DNA from: Psococerastis gibbosa
Taxonomy: Eukaryota; Arthropoda; Insecta; Psocodea; Psocidae
Direction of reading: 5' to 3'
DNA: 64,000 bases
Assembly (NCBI GenBank): GCA_963971405.1
Contig: OZ020492.1
Coordinates: forward strand, 12,512,151 to 12,576,150
Positions within the stretch are counted from its first letter, which is position 1; every line of letters starts with the position of its first letter. The notes below the pieces were generated by a model. The model saw only the letters and a program-made list of their open reading frames with translations. It was not told the DNA's origin and made no database searches. This document shows positions 23,207 to 33,767 of the stretch, one piece after another. The position numbers and the translations under genes were made by a program.

Positions 23207-23740
23207 CTGTCACTATCTACGCTGTATCTGTGGTTTCTTTGTCGTTTTTTTTTTTCGTCTCATGTTTATTGCTTTTTTGCTTTCATTGCACCAATGCTTT
23301 TTCAATCCGATGACTGCAGAATAATCATCTGATAATTAGCATGGAAGGCTGGTGTGTCTGGCAAATGCTGGAGGTGACTGAAATGGTCGGACATTTGTTC
23401 GTCTCATGTTTATTTCCCAACAGGGACTCTATGTCTGAAATTCCCTCCAATACTTTTTCAATGCCGATGGCTACAGAATAATCATAAGAAAATTAATAGA
23501 ATGTAAAAAAAAATATATCACATAGTAAATATCACATCATAAAATGGTACACAAAGTATTGTGATACTGAGAAATTTTTATTTTACGGGATAAAAATGTT
23601 TAGTTAATTTGCAAGTCGTAGACTACTAAATTGAATGCCTTTAATTTAGATGGTTGATGGTGAAGCGAAAGCCACTCTTTTTCTCCTCTTTAATTTTTAA
23701 CAGCAGTAAACTTGGGAATAATATGGAAAAAATAATTTTT

Positions 23741-24036
23741 TTAACGTAATATCCTTTCGGATTTGGAACTATAGGCTTTAAATTTTCTCGTAGTGCAATA
23801 GTCTATAAACGTTTTGTAATCTTCAGCTGAAGTTACTAAAAAACGGGCAGATGATACATATTTATCGCATAATCTGCCGAGCAATGCAGTTACAAGGTGG
23901 CTTATTCGAAAATTCCACACTCCCAAAGTCGCTGAGTGCCTATTGAGTTTGTTTGTATTGCAATGTTTAACATGAATCACCCATGGTAGCTCAGAATTGC
24001 ATACAGTATAGCCTATATGTATCTTCTGTTTTTTAT
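23741..24036 (-). other. Unrecognised open frame
   Basis: About 98 codons are open on the minus strand up to the edge of the family A element at 24037. The composition looks protein-like (LVTALLGRLCDKYVSS, then EDYKTFIDYC) rather than low-complexity. I do not recognise a family and see no clear splice sites. It could be a transposon fragment or a chance frame. Confidence 0.25.
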
Positions 24037-24411
24037 GAGGTATATGCTGCGTAGAAAATTGGCGCCCCAAAATTGAATACTTTCCATTTTTTACTCGTAT
24101 TTCATTAACTCAGCAAGTTATTAACAATTTGCCTCATTTAAGTTATATAAGACTACTTCGTGCATCATATAGCCTAATCGGGTATTTTTACTTTTTGGTT
24201 TTGTAGTTTTTCCAACTATCCCTGATTATAGGCGAAATTTTAGTCCCCTCTGGTTTTTATATGAGAACTAAGGTGTCCAAAATTTGGTGTTTCCTATTAT
24301 ACGATGCATGCAGTAGTCATCTGCAACTTACATGAGCCAAATCGTTAATAACGTGCTTTGTTAATTAATTAAAAACTGAAAAACAACAAATTTTCTACGC
24401 AACATGTCCTT
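24037..24411. mobile_element. Family A miniature element
   Basis: The left end GAGGTATATGCTGCGTAGAA and the inverted right end TTCTACGCAACATGTCCTT match 521-913 and 19060-19774. No coding content. Confidence 0.75.
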
Positions 24412-26185
24412 GTAACATGACTAACATTACAACCGTATTATATTGTAGTTTTAAGTAATAATTTTGCTACTAAAAGAGCCCCAAGTCATTTATAAAATAA
24501 TCAATACATGGTAACTTGGTTGTTACTGTTATATCCGGCCTTGAAAGCATTTGTAATTATATTTTGTTGTACTCAAAAGAAGATAGCTCGGTATATGATA
24601 TAATCGGTTAAATACAGTTAAATCGGGCAAGGCTCTTTATTTTTTGAATTTAATTGAATAGAAGAAATGGATGTGTTCAGAATAAATGGCCCATGATAAT
24701 CTATCGGCATAGCTAACAGACAGTGTTCTGCAGAGTAAGTCAAAAAATTATTCCATTGACTCGCATAACAGACAGGGTCATTCTGCTTTCCAGCTTATTC
24801 GTGTCTAACATATCACCGGCTAATCAGTTTTAGGAGTGCCTTCGGCTACTGAATAGAGAACAGATTAACATTTACTATTTATTCATTTCACAGGATTTCA
24901 TTTTGATTGAACAAAAAATATCCTTAATTATGTATTTATTTAATAATTTAATTTAATTTTTCGTGTCCAAGCGATTGAAAATTTTAACTCAATGACCAAT
25001 ATTTGACCACATCAACGGCAACCTGGTTTTTCAAATGAATGTTTGTTATTCAAAAACTTTTAAAATATAGAGTCGAAAAGGAAAGCCCGTTGCAACAGTT
25101 ATCCGCATATGACATGTTCAGGCAGGCATTTCTATAGCATTGGGGTAATTGCCCAGTTGCTAATGAATTCATATACAACAAATTATAACACAATGAGACC
25201 ACAGATAATAAATGGACATTTCTGAAACATTATCAAATAATGGGCTTTTTTTAGTCATATTTTGGTCAGGGTTTAGGGTTTAATTATGTTTGGCACTTTT
25301 CTTGAATGTTTCTAAATACAAAATTAAATTGTACCGTACAATATTGAAATGCGTATTTTATTAATTCAATCATAATTTTTATATTATCAATCAATCAAAT
25401 TTCACCTATAGTAAAGAAAATGTATTACAAAAAAAATTTCTGCATAATGTACATTAATGAAATCATATATTTTCCTGGATTCTTTTCCATTGAAGTGGGC
25501 GTTTCTCAAAAATTTAACTAGGCCCTATGTTTAGCTTATGCCTATGGCGAAGCTAATCCATTGGCACATTTATGATTAGCTGATTATAATAAATTTTGTA
25601 ATTCATGCTCTTGCTACGAAAGATCAAGTGAATGACCGCATGGAACGTGTGGACTGTGGACATTAAATATTGGAAATGTATGTCTTCCAATATATATTAA
25701 CTCCGCTTCACACATGACAAATTAAATGACAGTAAAAATATGTAAAGCAAAATTGTTTTTATGTTGATTGGATAATAAAATACGCCCAGACTGTTTCATG
25801 ACATGTTCATGTAAAGACTGACAATTTAAGTTTTTTTATAAGTTTAATATCTACTATACTTCATTGTTTCTTCATTTATTAAATAATGTGCTTTATTTGG
25901 AACTATTGCTAATTTTGGTGTACCGTTCTTAATGACGCCATAACTAACTAAGCCATTTTCGATTGCGTGTCAGTATTATTTCTTCGTTTCACTTACATGA
26001 CCCAATCAAGTTTGGGATTTTTCGCCCTTCTTTTGGTTGAAATAAAGGAAAACTCGAAAGCTTATTACGTGTCTCCTTCACGGTTCAATCATTAGAAGGG
26101 TATTGAATCCCTGACGTGGGTCATAGAAGGTAAACGCAGAGAGGCCCTATGAAGCGCATCCATCAATGGTACAGCCTTGGTTTTC
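24412..26185. other. No gene recognised
   Basis: AT-rich sequence with no convincing coding frame, repeat ends or tandem array. Confidence 0.4.
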
Positions 26186-26189
26186 CGTG

Positions 26190-27174
26190 GCTGGGCCATT
26201 GAAGGATACGCTTCATTGGCCCTCCCTGGTGTTCCCTATCTGGGCCAATGAAGCGTACCCTTCAATGGCCCAGATAGGGAAAACCAGGGAGGGCCAATGA
26301 AGCGTACCCTTCAATGGCCCAGCCACGGAAAACCAGGGAGGGCCAATGAAGCGTATCCTTCAATGGCCCAGCCACGGAAAACCAAGGCTGGACCATTTTA
26401 GTATGATCAATGAAGGGCCTTACATATTGCTCTAGGGGAGGGCCAAGGTTGGCACGCCAATAAGTACGGCATGCCTTGATTGGCCCTAAAAAGGGCCAGG
26501 ATTGGCACGCCAGTAAATACGGCTGGCCTTGATTGGCCATTCATAGGCCCGATGGTCGGGTCAAGCCGGGGAATGTCTTGGGCCAATATTGGTTTGTCAT
26601 CATTGGTTCGCGATTGGCGGGGCGGACATTCCGGAGCAAACCCCAATCATTCGGGGCAACGCTGCCCCAGTCAATGAAGGGCCTTAGATATCGCTCTAGG
26701 AGAGGGCCAAGGTTGGCACGCCAATAAGTACGGCATGCCTTGATTGGCCATTCATTGGCCCGATGGTCGGGTCAAGCCGGGGAATGTCTTGGGCCAATAT
26801 TGGTTTGTCATCATTGGTTCGCGATTGGCGGGGCGGACATTCCGGAGCAAACCCCAATCATTCGGGGCAACGCTGCCCCAGTCAATGAAGGGCCTTAGAT
26901 ATCGCTCTAGGAGAGGGCCAAGGTTGGCACGCCAATAAGTACGGGATGCCTTGATTGACCCTAAAAAGGGCCAGGATTGGCACGCCAATAAATACGGCTT
27001 GCCTTGATTGGCCATTCATAGGCCCGATGGTCGGGTCAAGCCGGGGGTTGTCTCGGGCCAATATTGGTTTGTCATCATTGGTTCGCGATTGGCGGGGCGG
27101 ACATTGCGGAGCAAACCCCAATCGTTCGGGGCAACGTTGCCCCAGTCAATCCCCGATCAACCGTGCTACATGGG
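26190..27174 (-). mobile_element. Tandem-repeat element with inverted CCCATGTAGCAC terminus
   Basis: Two array types lie side by side. 26190-26400 holds a hairpin whose arms are GGCCATTGAAGGATACGCTT and its complement, plus a 49-bp unit repeated three times (GCCAATGAAGCGTA at 26244, 26293, 26342). 26408-27145 holds a 263-bp unit three times, the middle copy lacking an internal 53 bp. The right edge GTGCTACATGGG at 27163-27174 is the complement of the terminus at 3147, and the adjoining CAATCCCCGATCAA is shared too. The whole block is much richer in G+C than its flanks and full of ATTGGCC motifs. Open frames here are array by-products. Confidence 0.6.
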
Positions 27175-27960
27175 CTAGGGTTGGAGTAGGCCATAGGAGG
27201 GCCTACTGCGTTCTTTGAGCATCAGTGCAGCCTTCCTGTGGTCTAACCCGATTTAGGAGAGGCCGACCTTCTCTTCCATGTCACCCTGATTTTCAATTAG
27301 TAAAGTCTCATGGCTTCTGCCAGCGAGCGTAGGCCGACCTTACTACGTGTTCACATCGATATCTGAGCTAGCTAGTTGGGCAAAACCCTGTCACCTGCGA
27401 GGTTCTAGGGGTGGTGTTCGCTTTGGAGTATAGAGTTCAAAAGAAAGCAATTAGTATAATAAATAGATGAGTATTAAGATAGAAATAAAGAAGTTAAGAG
27501 CAATCATTGTCATACATACATTGGGATTTGAGAAGAATTCTATATAAGGATAATAAGTAATACATACGTAAACACAGTGAATCACTAGCAAAGCAAATAT
27601 ATACTATAATAGAAAGCAGTCGAGAGTTTTATAAAATAATAACAGAGTAAGTTCACGTTAGAATCGAATAATTTTCGATAGTAGTTAACTAAATATACAT
27701 AGAGTACGGTAATATAGTTTACAGAGTAGACTCTGACCAGGAACACTTTAATTTACATAACTGTACTGTCAGTTTAGTATAATACAGTATATGATTTGAA
27801 GGCTACCGTATTTACAGGTTTTGTGGTCTCTGAAAACTGGTCAAAAAATACACTGGCGACTTTGATACTAGACGACTCAGTTGACTTAGTGTTGCTCTAC
27901 AACAGCTTAATATATAGTAGGCTATACGGCAGTCACCAACGCGAAATGGCTATATACAGG
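27175..27960. other. No gene recognised
   Basis: The first 200 bases are less AT-rich, the rest AT-rich. No frame, array or inverted ends recognised. Confidence 0.4.
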
Positions 27961-27962
27961 TA

Positions 27963-28102
27963 GGCGGGGTTTCCACATAACTTACGTCAATAGTCAATAG
28001 TAAATGTGGTTTTGACGTGGTAGCAGGCATTTTTAGTATGTCTTTAATGTCTGCTACCACGTCAAAACCACATTTACTATTGACGTATGTGGAAACCCCG
28101 CC
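27963..28102. mobile_element. Compact hairpin miniature element, GGCGGGGTTTCCAC family
   Basis: 140 bp forming a near-perfect hairpin: GGCGGGGTTTCCACATAACT at the left, GTGGAAACCCCGCC at the right, with arms meeting around 28030. The inner arm ACGTGGTAGCAGGCATT is also present in the arms of 17932-18323. No coding content. Confidence 0.8.
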
Positions 28103-28289
28103 TTACAGCCATGTCGTCAAACGCACCAACTCATAACCATAACAACTGTATTAATACAGATCAAGGTCAATTTCTGACGGATTGGTGATATTTGATGGCC
28201 TGTCGACATACTATGCATCAAAATGTATATGAAAAATTCCTATCGCTACTAATGTGACATACAGTATCTGTATTTAATTTTTACTTTTA

Positions 28290-28870
28290 TTTTTATTCGT
28301 GAAAATCAAAATTTTTAATTGTGAGATTTCGACGGATTTACACGTCTTAAGGTCCCAGGAACCAAAAACGTTTTTTACGAAATGTCTTGTCTGTTCGTCG
28401 ATTTGTGGGAAAACAACTCGGCGGATTTTGATGAAATATGGCACGTAGGTCATCATATCCCGGGTAAATTTTGTTTTGGTATAGGCCTAACTCAATTTTT
28501 CTCAAAAAAAGGCTGGAACGATTTTGATTTAATTCGCATATGCCTAGGTCTATAGGTGTAGTAGGCGTTATTATTGGAACAAAACCCAACAGCCTCTTTA
28601 TAGTTTGATGCGGGGGCAAACAATAAAAAAAAAACTCCATCTTAATCCAAATAAAATTTCTACTGTGGAAACTTACTGTCGATTCTTTCTAACTCAGGTA
28701 TGTTTAAGGTGTTAAGTAGAAAAACAAACCTGAAGCAAAGTTGTGGTTTTAAATAATAACATTTGTTTTTGGAAATTATGGAAAATTCGTGCCCCAATAC
28801 ATTGCATACTCTGCCATTATACTGTGTTGCATTACATTAGTCCGCCCGTTCTTGACTATGAAATTTAGTG
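28290..28870 (+). repeat. Family B copy, truncated
   Basis: It follows the family B order from TGAGATTTCGACGGATTTAC to the CATTGCATACTCTGCCATTA block. The C-run and terminal GGACCGGTTC are missing. Confidence 0.65.
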
Positions 28871-28969
28871 CTTTGGCATAAGGAATTTAATTATACTATC
28901 AAGTAATCAACAAGTAAGAGCAAGAGATGGTCCCTAGGCAATTTAGGGAAGTTAGTAGCATTTCTCGCT

Positions 28970-29165
28970 GACTCATACCTGTTCTTGGTTAAGTCATGCC
29001 TTCGCCTATTTCATTGCGTCAATGATGAGCTTGTCTCAGCTTGTTCATTATCGCGTTTGTAGCCCGTGTAGGTTGACAACGAGGACATATATACCAGTTA
29101 GTCAATGGCCAAAAATTCATAAGGAAACTATACAAATAATGTCCAAAACCCATGGAGTCGTTCGC
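28970..29165 (+). repeat. Dispersed repeat also at 54005-54165 and 45345-45430
   Basis: Shared phrases are GTTAAGTCATGCCTTCGC-like, CAGCTTGTTCATTA, AATGGCC then AAATTCATA, and TAATGTCC. The copy near 45345-45430 is inverted (TTTTGGACATTATTTATTTT). The element type is unknown. Confidence 0.5.
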
Positions 29166-29619
29166 ATTTGACAAGGGACCTATGGGCCACTTATATAAGC
29201 AGGTCTGGGTCCATTACAAGTAAAAAAAAAAAGGTTAATCCCATACAAACAATTCAATGAATGTATCCGATTGACCTCTTCAGTCGCCTCACTAAGTTAC
29301 CTAATGGGTACTTGTGTCGAGTAACGACACGTCTCCGATGTAAACTCGCACATGTACAAGTACGCTACCACCTGGCCATTGAAGTCGATATTTACTAGCA
29401 TTTCTCGCCGATCTCAGTTCATTCGGGAGTTTAATAAGGATGCGATGCTGGTCGACGTCGAGTGCAGGCTGGCGTGATGTGGCACAGTCATAGTGCCATG
29501 GAACAAGTGAGTAAGGGGATGGAAAAAATGCAGGAGTGAGACAAGAATTTAATAAGAAGAGCCGAATATGCCTCGATACCTGCATACTTCTTAGTACGCC
29601 TGTTTTTATAGTCTACTTG

Positions 29620-29982
29620 TCACATTCCGTCATTTTTCAACCTCCTTACTCCACCACGTAGGTCTGGATAAGTTACAGGCTCTGGAAATTTGGGAAGCAG
29701 GCCATGTATGTGCTCACTATCATCGCAGACAGGGGGTTGACAGCTTCGTCTAGTTCTTTCTGGATCATGACCAGGGTAGCCTAACCCTAATATTTGCACA
29801 GCCGGTCTGTCAGTGTCAGTGTTCATTACCCAGTCAGCTTTACTCGGATTTCTGATAGTCTGCCTTTGTCCTTTAGTGCCATTATCTATAGTAAAAAGAA
29901 TATGATAGTGGTTGTCAAGTAGTTTGAATCTAGGCGCTTCGAGTGGAAGCGGCCATTTTGTTTTAAGTAAAAAATTCAACAT
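29620..29982 (-). pseudogene. Probable LINE endonuclease C-terminal fragment
   Basis: The 120-codon minus frame contains NHYHILFTI followed 17 residues later by RNPSKADW. This resembles the SDH...R-NPR-TDW pattern at the end of LINE APE-type endonucleases. The usual Ser-Asp-His reads Leu-Asp-Asn-His here, so the active site is altered. The rest of the frame is not recognised. It abuts the start of the Ty3/Gypsy element. Confidence 0.4.
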
Positions 29983-30129
29983 GGAAACTTCAAAATTGTA
30001 TTATTTTTTCAAGAACCTAAATTAATTAAAATACAACGCAACAACAAACATTACATGGCGCTGCGGTTGAGAATAAATAAAACTTACGTATGTACCAATT
30101 AATTAGGCTAATCATAAAAATTAATAAAA

Positions 30130-30687
30130 ATGAACAATTTACCGCCACCACCGAAGCTGACCCTAACTGGGCAGCCCCACATGGAATATAAAAAGTGGAA
30201 AAAAGCCTTCGAGCTGTGTGCAACGGCAACAGCATTAACGAGTAAGGCAAAAGACGTACAGGCGGCAGTATTCCTACACTTAATAGGGCCGGAAGGCCAG
30301 GAAATATTTGATTCGTTTGCATTAAATGACAGCGATAGTAAAGACCCACAAAAGGTAATAAGGGATGCTTTTGATAATTATTTCATGCCAAAAAGTAATG
30401 AAACTGTGGAAAGGCATATTTTTGCTATGAGAATGCAAAAAGAAGGCGAATCTTTTGACGAGTATGTGACTGCTTTAAAACTTTTAGCATCAAGTTGCGA
30501 TTTTCAGTCAATGAAAGACAGCTTGATTAAGGACCGAATAATAGCCGGAACAAATAATAACCAACTAAAGGAACGGTTGCTGAGGGAGGACAACCTTAAT
30601 CTAGCCAAATGTATAAATATTGGGAGAGCTTCAGAACTGGCAGAAAAGCAAATAATGGCAATGAGGAAGACTGATGAACAATGGTAG
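30130..30687 (+). CDS. gag: Retrotransposon Gag (capsid) protein
   Basis: 185 residues. A WKKAFELCATAT helix near residues 18-30 and a QKEGESFDEYVTALKLLASS segment near 98-118 fit the retrotransposon Gag capsid fold (mostly helical, with W..F...L and the conserved E(S)-hydrophobic pattern before the final helices). There is no zinc knuckle in this frame; the CCHC boxes are at the start of the pol frame. The stop TAG at 30685-30687 overlaps the pol ATG (30681) in the string ATGGTAG, a -1 relation, so pol would be made by frameshifting or by re-initiation. The first ATG follows an A-rich leader. The frame is intact. Confidence 0.8.
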   Translation: MNNLPPPPKLTLTGQPHMEYKKWKKAFELCATATALTSKAKDVQAAVFLHLIGPEGQEIFDSFALNDSDSKDPQKVIRDAFDNYFMPKSNETVERHIFAMRMQKEGESFDEYVTALKLLASSCDFQSMKDSLIKDRIIAGTNNNQLKERLLREDNLNLAKCINIGRASELAEKQIMAMRKTDEQW

Positions 30688-33600
30688 ATACAATACGAAA
30701 TGAACATCAAAGTCAACGTCAGGATAGCCAGAAGGTGCCTAAGCAGAAGTTTATCAAGCATCAGAAGCAGAGAGGACGTCGAGAAGGCTACATAAATGAT
30801 TGCACCCGATGTCTCAGAAGTCACAAAATAAATCAGTGTCCTGCTTTTGGTAAGAAGTGTCATAAATGTTCCTTAATGAATCATTTCAGTCAGGCATGCA
30901 AGACAGGCAATAGGCCTAAGAAAGTAAATGCTGTTGAAGAAGAAAGTGGCAGTGAAAGTGATGAAAGAAAATATTATGTTGGTTCAATTAATAAAGATAG
31001 GTCGCGTGGACCCAATAATTGGGTCAAGCGTTTCTATGTGTCAAATAGTAGGTGGTTTAATGCCATTTTGGACAGTGGTGCTGATAAGTCAGTGATGCCA
31101 CATGCAACATATGAATTGATTGCAAAAGATTTACCGTTAGAAAGATGCAATGTAAAGTTATTTAATTATGATGGTACACGTATGGAAGTTTTTGGTAAAT
31201 TTAATATCTCTGTACACGACAAGGAAAATAAGAACTATAATTTAGAATTTATTGTAGTAAAAACGAATAAAATGTGTAATACTGTGGTGGGCAGACCCGC
31301 CATTGACGAAAATGGTTTAGCCTTTACAGTCAATATAATAAAAAATGAGATTCCAAACAGATATATTGAATTGATTACTAAGTACGCTGAAGTATTTTCC
31401 GATAAAATTAAACAGCTGAGACAGTTTGAATATGAAATTAAATTAAAATCTGACTACGTTGGTAAGATTGAGGCAAGACGTGTAGTACCAGAAAAGCTAA
31501 AAGTTCCGTTAAAGAAAGAAATTGACCAAATGTTAAAGGACGGAATAATAAAAAAGGTTGATGAACCTACTGAATTTGTGAATTCTATGGTAATTGTCAG
31601 GAAACCTGACAATAGTTTGCGAATTTGTTTAGATCCTAAATACTTAAATAAATGTATTATGAGAGAACATCATCAATTGCCTACTTTTGAAGAAATAAGT
31701 GCCAAAATGAAAGGATGTCGTACTTTTAGCACTTTAGATGCAAGACAGGCCTTTTGGCAGCTAAAATTAAATGAAAAGAGTCAATTATACACAACTTTCA
31801 ATGCTCCTTATGGTAGATATTGTTTCAAGCGTTTACCGTATGGTATCAATTCAGCTCCTGAAGTTTTTCATAAGCATTATTCGAAGATTTTCGAAGGAAT
31901 TGAAGGGGTACAAATTTTCATTGATGATGTGCTTTGTTTTTCAAAAAATGAAAAAGAACATGCTGAATTATTAGAAAAAGTACTAAAACGTGCAAAAGAG
32001 TACAATGTTACTTTAAATAAAAGCAAATGTAAATTTGGTTTAAGTGAAGTGAAATACTTGGGTCATAAATTTACTGCGAATGGTCTTATGACTGACGAAA
32101 ATAAAATTAAAGCTATTAAAGAATTAAAAGCTCCACAAAATGTTTCTGAATGTAAATCACTGTTGGGCATGTTAGCCTATGTATCCAAGTTTGTTCCTAA
32201 CTTAAGTCAAATAAGTGAACCTATAAGAATGTTATTAAAGAAAAATGTAGCTTGGTCATGGAATTTTGAAAAAGAAAAAGCTTTTAATGAGATCAGGGAA
32301 CAATTGTCAAGTTCTCCAGTTTTGCAATACTATGATCCTAACTTACCTGTGAAACTCTCAGTTGATAGTTCAAGTACGGGAGTAGGCGCGGTAATGCTTC
32401 AAAATGACTTACCAGTTGCTTATATTTCGTCATCTTTAAATGAAAGCCAACAAAAATGGGCACAAATCGAGAAAGAATTATATGCTATTGTTTTTGCGTG
32501 TGAACGATTTCACAAATATATTTTTGCAAATAAATTAGTGACAGTAGAAACTGATCATCGTCCATTACAATTTATTGCTGAAAAACCATTACATCAATGT
32601 CCACCAAGATTGCAAAGAATGTTAATGCGTTTGCAGGCATATGATTTGAAAATTAAATGGAAACCAGGTAAAGAGCTATTATTAGCTGATGCTTTATCTA
32701 GAAATTATTGTAATAATAGTGACAGTGGTTCTGACACATTATTGTCGCACAGTGAAATTGAGTTGTATGTTTCTACGGTTATCGAATTGCCAATGTCAAA
32801 AGGAAAATATGCTAAATTTATAAAAGAAACTCAAACTGACGAAACTCTGAAAACACTGGCTACAATGTTAAAAGATGGATGGCCAGAAAATAAATTGTTT
32901 TTACCTGATTGTAGTAAGCCATACCATTCTTTTCATCATGAATTGTTTGAATATAAAGGGTTACTGTTCAAAAATAAATCAGTAATAGTGCCAACAAATT
33001 TGCGCAAGGATATTTTAAAGAAACTTCATTATACACACATGGGAATAAATAAAACTCTGAGTAGAGCCAGAGAATCAGTGTATTGGCCCGGTATGAGCAA
33101 ACAAATTACAGATATAATTGAGAATTGCTCAGTGTGCTTAAAATTTCAAAGGAAAAATCAATCCGAACCTTTACTTTTACGAGAAGTTCCTTACAAACCT
33201 TTTGAAGTAGTTGGTACTGATTTATTTCAATTAAATAATAAACATTACTTGATGGTAGTTGATTATTACTCTAAGTTTGTTGAACTTGCGTTGCTAACTG
33301 ATTTGTCCTGTGAGACAACTATTCATGAATTGAAATCCATTTTCAGCCGTCATGGCATTCAAAAAATTGTATATTCAGGTAATGGACCACAATATTCGGG
33401 TTTTCGATTTAGAAAATTTGCTAAAGATTGGTGTTTTGAGGATAAGACTTCGAGTCCTTTGTACAGTCAATCTAATGGCATGGTAGAGCGTGCTATAGGA
33501 ACGGTTAAAAAATTACTAAGGAAATGTGTTGCTGATAGTAAAGATCCTTATATTGCTATGTTAGAGTACAGAGCTACTCCTATTGACACTAATTTAAAAT

Positions 33601-33767
33601 CACCAGCTGAATTGTTATTCAATCGAAAATTGACTGGTATATTGCCAAGTGTAAGTGATTTTTTTGGAAGCGAGTTAGATGTTGATGAAAACATTCGCGC
33701 TAAATTAGAAGAGAGGCAAAAGATCAAAAGATACAGAAAAAATATTATGACAGAAAAACAAGATTAA
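30681..33767 (+). CDS. pol: Pol polyprotein: protease, RT, RNase H, integrase
   Basis: 1028 residues, uninterrupted. Two zinc knuckles stand first (C41-C44-H48-C53 and C60-C63-H68-C73). An aspartic protease with LDSGA follows at 130-134. Reverse transcriptase has catalytic Asp353 and FIDDVL (Asp415, Asp416). RNase H has VDSSSTG near 561 and TDHRPLQ near 624. Integrase has the zinc motif H783/H786/C816/C819 and catalytic Asp847 and Glu936. The second catalytic Asp, expected in the D-N-G-P block, is Gly900 (codon GGT at 33378-33380), so integrase should be inactive in this copy. The frame ends before the integrase C-terminal domain, which continues in another frame. Known role: reverse transcription and chromosomal insertion of the element. 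Confidence 0.9.
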   Translation: MVDTIRNEHQSQRQDSQKVPKQKFIKHQKQRGRREGYINDCTRCLRSHKINQCPAFGKKCHKCSLMNHFSQACKTGNRPKKVNAVEEESGSESDERKYYVGSINKDRSRGPNNWVKRFYVSNSRWFNAILDSGADKSVMPHATYELIAKDLPLERCNVKLFNYDGTRMEVFGKFNISVHDKENKNYNLEFIVVKTNKMCNTVVGRPAIDENGLAFTVNIIKNEIPNRYIELITKYAEVFSDKIKQLRQFEYEIKLKSDYVGKIEARRVVPEKLKVPLKKEIDQMLKDGIIKKVDEPTEFVNSMVIVRKPDNSLRICLDPKYLNKCIMREHHQLPTFEEISAKMKGCRTFSTLDARQAFWQLKLNEKSQLYTTFNAPYGRYCFKRLPYGINSAPEVFHKHYSKIFEGIEGVQIFIDDVLCFSKNEKEHAELLEKVLKRAKEYNVTLNKSKCKFGLSEVKYLGHKFTANGLMTDENKIKAIKELKAPQNVSECKSLLGMLAYVSKFVPNLSQISEPIRMLLKKNVAWSWNFEKEKAFNEIREQLSSSPVLQYYDPNLPVKLSVDSSSTGVGAVMLQNDLPVAYISSSLNESQQKWAQIEKELYAIVFACERFHKYIFANKLVTVETDHRPLQFIAEKPLHQCPPRLQRMLMRLQAYDLKIKWKPGKELLLADALSRNYCNNSDSGSDTLLSHSEIELYVSTVIELPMSKGKYAKFIKETQTDETLKTLATMLKDGWPENKLFLPDCSKPYHSFHHELFEYKGLLFKNKSVIVPTNLRKDILKKLHYTHMGINKTLSRARESVYWPGMSKQITDIIENCSVCLKFQRKNQSEPLLLREVPYKPFEVVGTDLFQLNNKHYLMVVDYYSKFVELALLTDLSCETTIHELKSIFSRHGIQKIVYSGNGPQYSGFRFRKFAKDWCFEDKTSSPLYSQSNGMVERAIGTVKKLLRKCVADSKDPYIAMLEYRATPIDTNLKSPAELLFNRKLTGILPSVSDFFGSELDVDENIRAKLEERQKIKRYRKNIMTEKQD

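Noticed and set aside
26262..27218. Frames of 64-92 codons in the second tandem array
   Set aside because: Identical frames recur with each unit; these are repeat by-products.
29301..29585. A 94-codon minus frame
   Set aside because: No recognisable motif; it lies between dispersed repeats and lacks exon signals.
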